From contig JAQGDQ010000526.1 in assembly GCA_030141605.1 (NCBI GenBank), positions 84,804-148,803 on the forward strand: a stretch of 64,000 bases of DNA. Direction: 5' to 3'. The first letter of the stretch is position 1; every line of letters starts with the position of its first letter. The stretch comes from Tubiluchus corallicola (taxonomy: Eukaryota > Priapulida > Priapulimorpha > Priapulimorphida > Tubiluchidae). The notes below the pieces were generated by a model that searched no databases, was not told where the DNA came from, and saw nothing but the letters and a program-made list of their open reading frames with translations. Below are positions 58,501 to 64,000 of the stretch, piece by piece. The position numbers and the translations under genes were made by a program.

Positions 58501-61500
58501 CAAGAGCACATTGAAGTCATACTTAAATCTAGTAGTCTGCTTTTCCTGACAAAAAAATTTGGGCTTGTCAATAGAAATAACCCGAAGCAAAATGACTGTT
58601 TCCACGAGCTACTATCAGAGTTTGAAAAAACAAGTTTTTTGCAATTGCAGTACTGGTTTCTAGCATGAGAAATGGGTACAGGGTTATAAAATTAGATCTT
58701 TTGAACATTTTCTTGATAATATGATTTAGAATATAAAAGTCCAATATTCAGCACTAATTTTGTTTTTATAAAAAAGGACGTTTGAACAAATTTTTGATGC
58801 ATTCTACTTTGACCCACCATAACGTAGTTTTAAGTATGCCGACTTATGGACGGTTTTGGTTTGCACGCACAAGTATGTGAAATGTTTCAAGCTTTACACA
58901 AAAATAATTGTCTCATGTTTCTACTACTAACACAGCCAGTGATTAGAATATCTATCTTTTTCTCACAGGTCTGCCTTTAAGCTACATCTATTTTTGCAGT
59001 GCTCATCATCCTCTATCTACGTGTATTATCATCAACTTTCTCTAGAATCAACATGTATCCAATGCTTTAAGCGTGCCGGGTCTGTCAAGATCGCAGACCC
59101 GGAACTTAAAATTATCGACCCTGCACATGTCTCGCCGGGTCGCATACTTAGTCTTCTCACCGTTTAATTGTGCATGACAAAGTACAAGTTAGCTAAGACA
59201 GGTCCTATATCCGAGATTTCGGGGACAAAAATGCTACAGGTGTCTAACTAACTACTGTTATACTACACATCTTACCTTGGTGGAATGCATTTAGAAAATG
59301 GTAAGAACTCCTTCTGTTGGCATTCATCAAATAATTTTTCCAGCGGTGTCTTCTTTAGCTGGCATATGCTTAGTTTCTAAACAAAGCAGTTTTACTAATA
59401 AAAGACATACATGCAAAAAAATGTCTAGTATTAAAATTTTAGAATAAGATCAGTTAACTCGTATAGCCTAACTCTATCCATAGCAAAATTGCCACTGAAT
59501 TCGTACAAATAACAATTAATCACATTGATTAAACCATCAATGAGACAAATCTCAACAACTCCCCAAAATTTAGTGTCAGGAGATTACAGCAACAATCCGA
59601 ACAAAATCTAAAGTTACAAGAAATAGTTCTTCTGTTGCAAATTATATTCATTTATATAATTAGTGTATAGTATCTGCCACACCTAATAAGAAATATAGGA
59701 TCAAGCATAACTTAAAAAAAATTTGGCAATCAAATGTATAAAAACTAACTATAATCCCCTTCACATGTTGCTTCACATCTCCTTGCCCTATATCCTTTAT
59801 CAAACTCCAATGTAACTAGAATTCAGTACATTTCGTAAATATTTCGTACCTCAAATGACAGGCACACATCGGCGGTGATATCTTTCCGATTTATCTCATA
59901 ATTTTCAACAGTATCCATAGGTGCAGTTCTTTCGATTATGTTCTTTGCATTAACCATTCGGCCGTGCAATTTTATCGGATCTGCTGTTTGTTTCAATTCC
60001 TGACTTAATTCATCAGCATTAGTCTGATTTTCGGAAGCAACTACATCGCAATTCTTGTAACTGCTACTGTGATATTTGGAAAAATGTTCTTCGTTTTCTT
60101 CTGCAATGGACGGCATGCGACAATCTTCATCTTCGCTCAAAGCATCAAAGCTAGAAAAAAGATTACGAGACATACCAAATGATTTTGATTCAGCTGCTAC
60201 ACTCCGCGTGAAATAACGAGCTTTTTCAGTTGTTAACCCACTTTCGTTTGCCGTGTTAGTGTTCTCTTTCATTCTAGCATGGTTACTACAACCATATCCT
60301 CTTCTCGTACAAACATTCACAGAATCAATCTTTATTGATGAATCAGAGGTTAACACTTTTCCTGCATCTTTATCACACCTATCAGGATGCGATAGATGCT
60401 GTCTTTGTTCGTGCTGCGCATCATATTTATAAGGTAAATTTGATATGCAACTTAAAACACAGTTCTGCGAGGTTAGGCTAGGACTATCAACAAATTCTAA
60501 CACATCGTGTGATCCATCCAAAGGCACAGGACTGAAATCTGTCTCAGGTTGCTTTTCCAACTTCTTTCTGAATGGTGTACTAGACCAGACAGGAGACATA
60601 GAGTGTGTGATGTGCTTTCGGCCAGTTCTGCCAACAAGACCTCGGCACAAAGACCTCTGAAGTAAGTTGCTCGTTTTCGTGCAGCTAGTAGGGTTTCCAT
60701 CACAGAGAATTAACTTATCAGCCTCATCAGAAATATTATTGGTTATCTTAGGAACTACGTCTGGAAAAATTTCAACTGATCCAACACTGGATGCCACATC
60801 GGGAAAAGCCACAAAAGGTGCGACATTCGACGAAGTACCATTAGATGCGGCGTCAACTAACTTTGAAGCATCAGGAGATTTCCATTCATCTGGCACGCCC
60901 AGTGTTTTCACAGGAGAGCACGAAACTTTCAGACTGTGTTCTTCAACTTCACTAAAATGAAACTGACTCAAAGAAGGATTACGCTGCTCCTCGTTATTGT
61001 TTTTCGTTTCCTTCTTTTTCTTTTTTGGTGCACGCTTAGCGTTAGATTTTGCTGGAGGAGGTTTCTTCTTCTTCGTGTCTTCTGAAGATGCATTTGGATC
61101 GTAGTATAAACGATGCGGATCCTAAAAAACATATGCACTGTGTGTAAATCAAGAAAGGTTGACACTCACCAACTAAATCTATGTACACGTTTTTGCACAA
61201 GTACGTCCGACACCAAACAAAAATCAAAGTGAACAACAAGTTTCAACTTAATCAAGCCCAACTTCCTAATCATTATTTACATAAGTAGGTACAGTATACA
61301 CACACACACACACAGACAAACACATCAAAAAATTAAATCAACTATCCATACTTCACAGAATTTTGAATCTTATTCAAGCAAGTCTTAAAAATATACGTTT
61401 TCTGCGTACATTCAACACCATGATATTTTATAAAATTATTTCACAAATTACAAACACAAAGAGACTAATATAGCTTGAACTTGTAGAGGGGACTACCTTT

Positions 61501-63209
61501 TGTGTATAAGACCTACAATTACAAGTTTAGCAATCATTATACACAAAAACAGCCAGCAAAGAATCAGCATCGGAAATGTATATCCGACACCGTGGAATTG
61601 CCCGTATGTATTTCTATAGTATGAACATGCCAAAGCATCAAGAGCAGCACGTGTACGGCGAAAAAGTGCTGTTCGTGTATGACGTAATTCATTTATGCAC
61701 AAACTTTTTTAAAAGAAATACAGTTTAATAGGCATAGCGATTGATGTGATTTATTAGCTCAAACTTCCCAAGTTGAATACAATCACATTAGTAGCAATTC
61801 AGTTCAGTTTTCTTTAAAATAGGCCAACAGTCAACAGATAATATTAGGTGAAAATGCCTGTCACGACCAATGCCTACATATTCTCACTTTTCAATCTACC
61901 TAATATGTGTACATATATCATGTACCAGCCTACCATGTGAGACCTGAAATGTCATTCATTTCGCCCATGGTATATTCTTGGCCTTCAGCCACAAAAATTT
62001 CAATGTATAAAACAGAAAGGTAGCAAAGCGAGTACGGTAATACAGGAAATTTTTAAAAATATGCCTACAAGTTTAAGTACTAGTTTAAAGAAAACTGGAC
62101 CCAATCTTAAACTGTAGGTCAAAACAATCTACTCGTTAAAATATTCAAAGGAAACATACTATTTTTCAAAAATGACTTACGTGAAAGAATTATTACCACA
62201 CAAACTCAAGTTTGCAAAGAAACAGGTACTGTACCTCTCAGATCAGATGTGTTAGTTTGTGAGCACAGCGGTAAATCTGATATATGAATTTTTATCTTAA
62301 AACTTGCTTAGTTTTAGTGCAGCACACTAAATCTTTTACAGCAGCTCCGCACTTCAATTTTCGCTTTTGCAAACACGTGCAACACGCTCATGGAATACTT
62401 TTCCTGTTGAAACTTGTGTTAGTATGTGAGTTGGGCTCGTCTGCCGTTGTTGAATAAGATTTTAATCTATTATTTAATTATCAGAAATGGTTATGCAAGC
62501 ATTAATTGTATTAAAATGTATACTTTTAAAAGACTTGCAAATAGGGTAGTATATGAAAAAACATCCTGTCTTCCTTTAGCACTTCAGTTTTCAAAGTCAA
62601 ATACAAGAAATGCATGCAATAACATTTTATTATTATCAAATTATTATCATTATTTATTACCTAATTTTTATAAATACACATGTATGCACATGACTGAAGT
62701 ATTAGCTGAACACTAGTGAATCTTATCAACAATTGCTACATCTCAGAAACAAGGAGAGGGTATTATTTACCATTTGTAAAACTAAGCAAACATTTAAAGC
62801 TACTATACTACATGTAGCAGTTTGCATGCGTAGACATGACAGCTCTATTTAAGCGCTTTATATGATATAACAGATTCATATGTCACGCTAAAAGCAAAAT
62901 TATGAAATAAATATATAGCATGCATATGGAAATTTTCACTTCCCAGTTTATATTTAACAGACTTATTTTACTTACCGAATTGTTAGTTTTTTTGCTCCCA
63001 TCTACAGCAAACAAATTACTTGAATGATCAGATTTTTCAGTAATTTTAGAATTACGTTTGCAATCGGATTGACTGCATGATGATGAAGAGCCAAATATGT
63101 CTGTCGATGATGTAACGACATCATCAAACAGTTCCTCATCAGAATTTTTAACAATGACTCGATTTTTACGTGCAAAGGTTTTGCACACTGGTCGCTGGCG
63201 CCGAGGCAT
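52333..63209 (-). CDS. HASPIN: haspin, atypical Ser/Thr kinase for histone H3 Thr3
   Basis: Nine exons join to 855 codons: 63209-62976, 61121-59850, 59376-59276, 58018-57842, 55975-55818, 55201-55128, 54551-54320, 53599-53497 and 52549-52333. Every junction has AG and GT and all phases agree. The first ~530 residues are a low-conservation basic/Ser-rich region. The kinase domain follows: glycine loop GEGVFGEVF (545-553), Lys566 in VVLKI, catalytic HRDLHWGN (Asp703), and IDFTLSRL where ordinary kinases have DFG (Asp741). Haspins typically read DYT there. The end (YCPYTNVLWIHY, SANNILED) matches the haspin C-lobe. In the family this nuclear kinase marks H3T3 at mitosis to place the chromosomal passenger complex at centromeres. 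All key residues are present, so it should be active. Introns 4, 6 and 8 carry repeats. Confidence 0.95.
52826..53330 (-). repeat. retroelement-like tail sequence in haspin intron 8
   Basis: On the minus strand, AATAAAGATTATGTATGTA near 53185-53206 and a similar AATAAATAAATAT near 52835 resemble the 3' tails of short retroelements. No coding part is seen. This is a weak call. Confidence 0.25.
54320..54551 (-). CDS. HASPIN: haspin exon 7, catalytic loop
   Basis: It carries LAVAETAYEFEHRDLHWGN, the haspin-specific catalytic loop, and VTMIDFTLSRLRG, the DFG-equivalent. Phase 0 to 1. The HRD and Asn residues needed for catalysis are intact. Confidence 0.97.
54700..55075 (+). repeat. dispersed repeat family B, copy 1 (haspin intron 6)
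   Basis: About 380 bp is the reverse complement of 63495-63880. Shared words include GATTGTGTAAA, AAAACTACAATAGCTTTTTTTAA, AATAATGATTACC, CAGTGAATCTACTAAGATTGG, GTGTTAGTTTCTGA and TAGAGCCCATTTTC. No coding frame was found. The ends show no clear terminal repeat. Confidence 0.85.
56343..56815. mobile_element. Tigger-like MITE with perfect 12-bp termini and TA target duplication
   Basis: The left end CAGTCATACCTC (56343-56354) and its exact reverse complement GAGGTATGACTG (56804-56815) are flanked on both sides by TA, the target duplication of pogo/Tc1-type elements. Sub-terminal sequence (TTTTCAAACGATTC; GATTCGGTAC, GGTTTTCAAACC) is also partly inverted. It is 473 bp with no transposase, in the haspin intron between exons 4 and 5. 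Confidence 0.9.
57225..57809 (+). repeat. dispersed repeat family A, copy 2 (haspin intron 4)
   Basis: It aligns end to end with 5331-5954, same orientation on the plus strand and antisense to haspin. It stops about 30 bp from the donor of haspin exon 4. Confidence 0.8.
57842..58018 (-). CDS. HASPIN: haspin exon 4, glycine loop and catalytic lysine
   Basis: It encodes MLSKCKKIGEGVFGEVFRTV, then VVLKIVPINGD and INGEPQKTIAEIWSEA. Haspins share the 'NG-.QKT..EI' stretch after the beta-3 lysine. Phase 2 to 2, with donor GTAAGA at the edge of a dispersed repeat that begins only some 30 bp into the intron. Confidence 0.95.
59850..61121 (-). CDS. HASPIN: haspin exon 2, large N-terminal exon
   Basis: The exon has 424 codons, phase 0 both ends, after TTTTTTAG and before GTACGA. 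It begins DPHRLYYDPNASSED, followed by a strongly basic stretch (KRAPKKKKKE) that could be a nuclear localisation signal. The rest is Ser/Asp-rich and probably disordered. The open frame actually extends above the TTG at 60971; there is no Met near it, and the acceptor at 61122-61123 sets its start. Confidence 0.88.
62976..63209 (-). CDS. HASPIN: haspin exon 1
   Basis: The exon has 78 codons from ATG to donor GTAAGT, phase 0. It reads MPRRQRPVCKTFARKNRVIV and then acidic and Ser-rich sequence. The basic start is as in many haspins. I chose this ATG because it is the first in frame and sits before a short basic motif. Any 5' untranslated exon is not visible. Confidence 0.8.
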
Positions 63210-64000
63210 TCCACACCCTAAAAATGAAATTAGATTAGAGTTAAAACATGTAAGTCTAACGAACTGTTACTCCGTTAGAGAAGATGACAGTTGAAAAACA
63301 TAATGCAGCTGGTGCTGGTGTCTTAAATTAAAACCGGGAATGATTGTTTAGACTCAATCTTATTTTAATTTATTGTCCAAAATATACGTTTTCTTGACTA
63401 TAAAAGTTAGTAATTGCTTCTTATATTTTAATAATTAGCTTAGAAAGTTAATTAATGGCAGCCGAACACAGCTATTGCTTACGTCAGAAACTAACCACAG
63501 TTTGTGCAATAACAGGCATCTTCCCTTGCGCGTCAAGCACGTTTGCGTAAGCATTACTGTTTAAACATGTGATGTCACGAAAATGGGCTCTACATCATAT
63601 GGTGTCAGAAACTAACACAGCAGTTCATGATCATGATTATCATGGTACCGTCTTCTATTTGTCGGCCACACTTATGTGATAAAAATGCGCCGTTGCCAAT
63701 CTTAGTAGATTCACTGAGCCGTGCGTAGCTTTCAAAGTTTAACAAAATTTGAGTATCCATGGTAATCATTATTTAATCTGAGCTTTGATTTAAAAAAAGC
63801 TATTGTAGTTTTTAATATTTTAGAGAATTCTTTATTCTGATGTAACTTTTACACAATCGTTCGGTTTTCTTTTAAATGAAAGTGTTATCCATTTACAAAT
63901 ACTAGATGTTCGATTGGATAAAAATGTGCATGTAATTGATGAGGTCTTAAAGATCGGATACCGACACATGCCGTGTCACACAGACTGCAACTTTTACTAG
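63210..64000. other. haspin upstream region
   Basis: Non-coding as far as can be seen. An AG-bounded splice acceptor (CCTAAAA on the plus strand, TTTTAG on the gene strand) lies just before the start codon, near 63219, so a 5' untranslated exon further upstream is possible. The rest is mostly repeat family B. Confidence 0.4.
63495..63880 (-). repeat. dispersed repeat family B, copy 2 (upstream of haspin)
   Basis: Reverse complement of 54700-55075. With its partner it brackets most of the haspin gene as an 8.8-kb-spaced inverted pair. It lies 0.3-0.7 kb upstream of the haspin start codon, so the promoter must be adjacent to or within it. Confidence 0.85.

Noticed and set aside
60445-60960. 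Forward frames of 71 and 97 codons over the large haspin exon
   Set aside because: They are antisense shadows of the 424-codon haspin exon.
61493-61702. 69-residue reverse frame with a hydrophobic stretch in haspin intron 1
   Set aside because: It has no family match that I recognise and no matching splice phase to the haspin exons on either side, which already join in phase 0.

Overview
The window is from the nuclear genome of an invertebrate animal. It is AT-rich (roughly two thirds A+T by eye), has multi-exon genes with canonical GT-AG introns, many microsatellites and many decayed transposons. The gene families (a GABA-B-type receptor, DEG/ENaC sodium channels and haspin kinase) fit a metazoan. 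I cannot place the phylum from sequence alone. Almost every long open frame that is not an exon named here is a shadow or lies in low-complexity DNA.

Layout. (1) 1-1228: repeats, including a long fold-back sequence. (2) 1229-7148, plus strand: the last five recognised exons of a family C GPCR of GABA-B type (TM4-TM7, cytoplasmic tail, coiled coil). Its introns carry a huge CT/TCTG/TG satellite, a LINE 3' fragment and one copy of a dispersed repeat. (3) 7149-11812: intergenic, with repeats. (4) 11813-26576, minus strand: a 12-exon DEG/ENaC (ASIC/FaNaC-like) channel gene, here called copy 1. (5) 26577-31417: spacer with a decayed element. (6) 31418-47285, minus strand: a second 12-exon DEG/ENaC gene, copy 2, which assembles in silico into an intact 541-residue channel. 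(7) 47286-52332: spacer with MITEs. (8) 52333-63209, minus strand: a complete nine-exon haspin histone H3 kinase gene, 855 codons. (9) 63210-64000: haspin upstream region containing a repeat.

The two channel genes come from a tandem segmental duplication of about 19-20 kb. Exon phases match one for one, introns and flanks still align, and the same minisatellite marks the 3' edge of each unit. Copy 2 looks functional. Copy 1 keeps exons 1-8 intact but has two lesions in its 3' half: exon 9 lacks an AG acceptor, and exon 12 has a 13-bp deletion that throws the second transmembrane segment out of frame. It is probably a young pseudogene, or it makes a truncated product.

The mobile-element content is the other theme. 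There is a degenerate pogo/Tigger-type transposase with imperfect terminal inverted repeats in a copy 2 intron. Three short non-autonomous elements have TIRs of a similar style. A fold-back-type element with iterated inverted termini lies in copy 1 intron 1, and a 20-unit 39-bp minisatellite, open in several frames, lies in a copy 1 intron. I saw no rRNA, tRNA or CRISPR. No clearly new biological system is proven; the best leads are the fold-back element, the channel-gene decay and the coding-like minisatellite.
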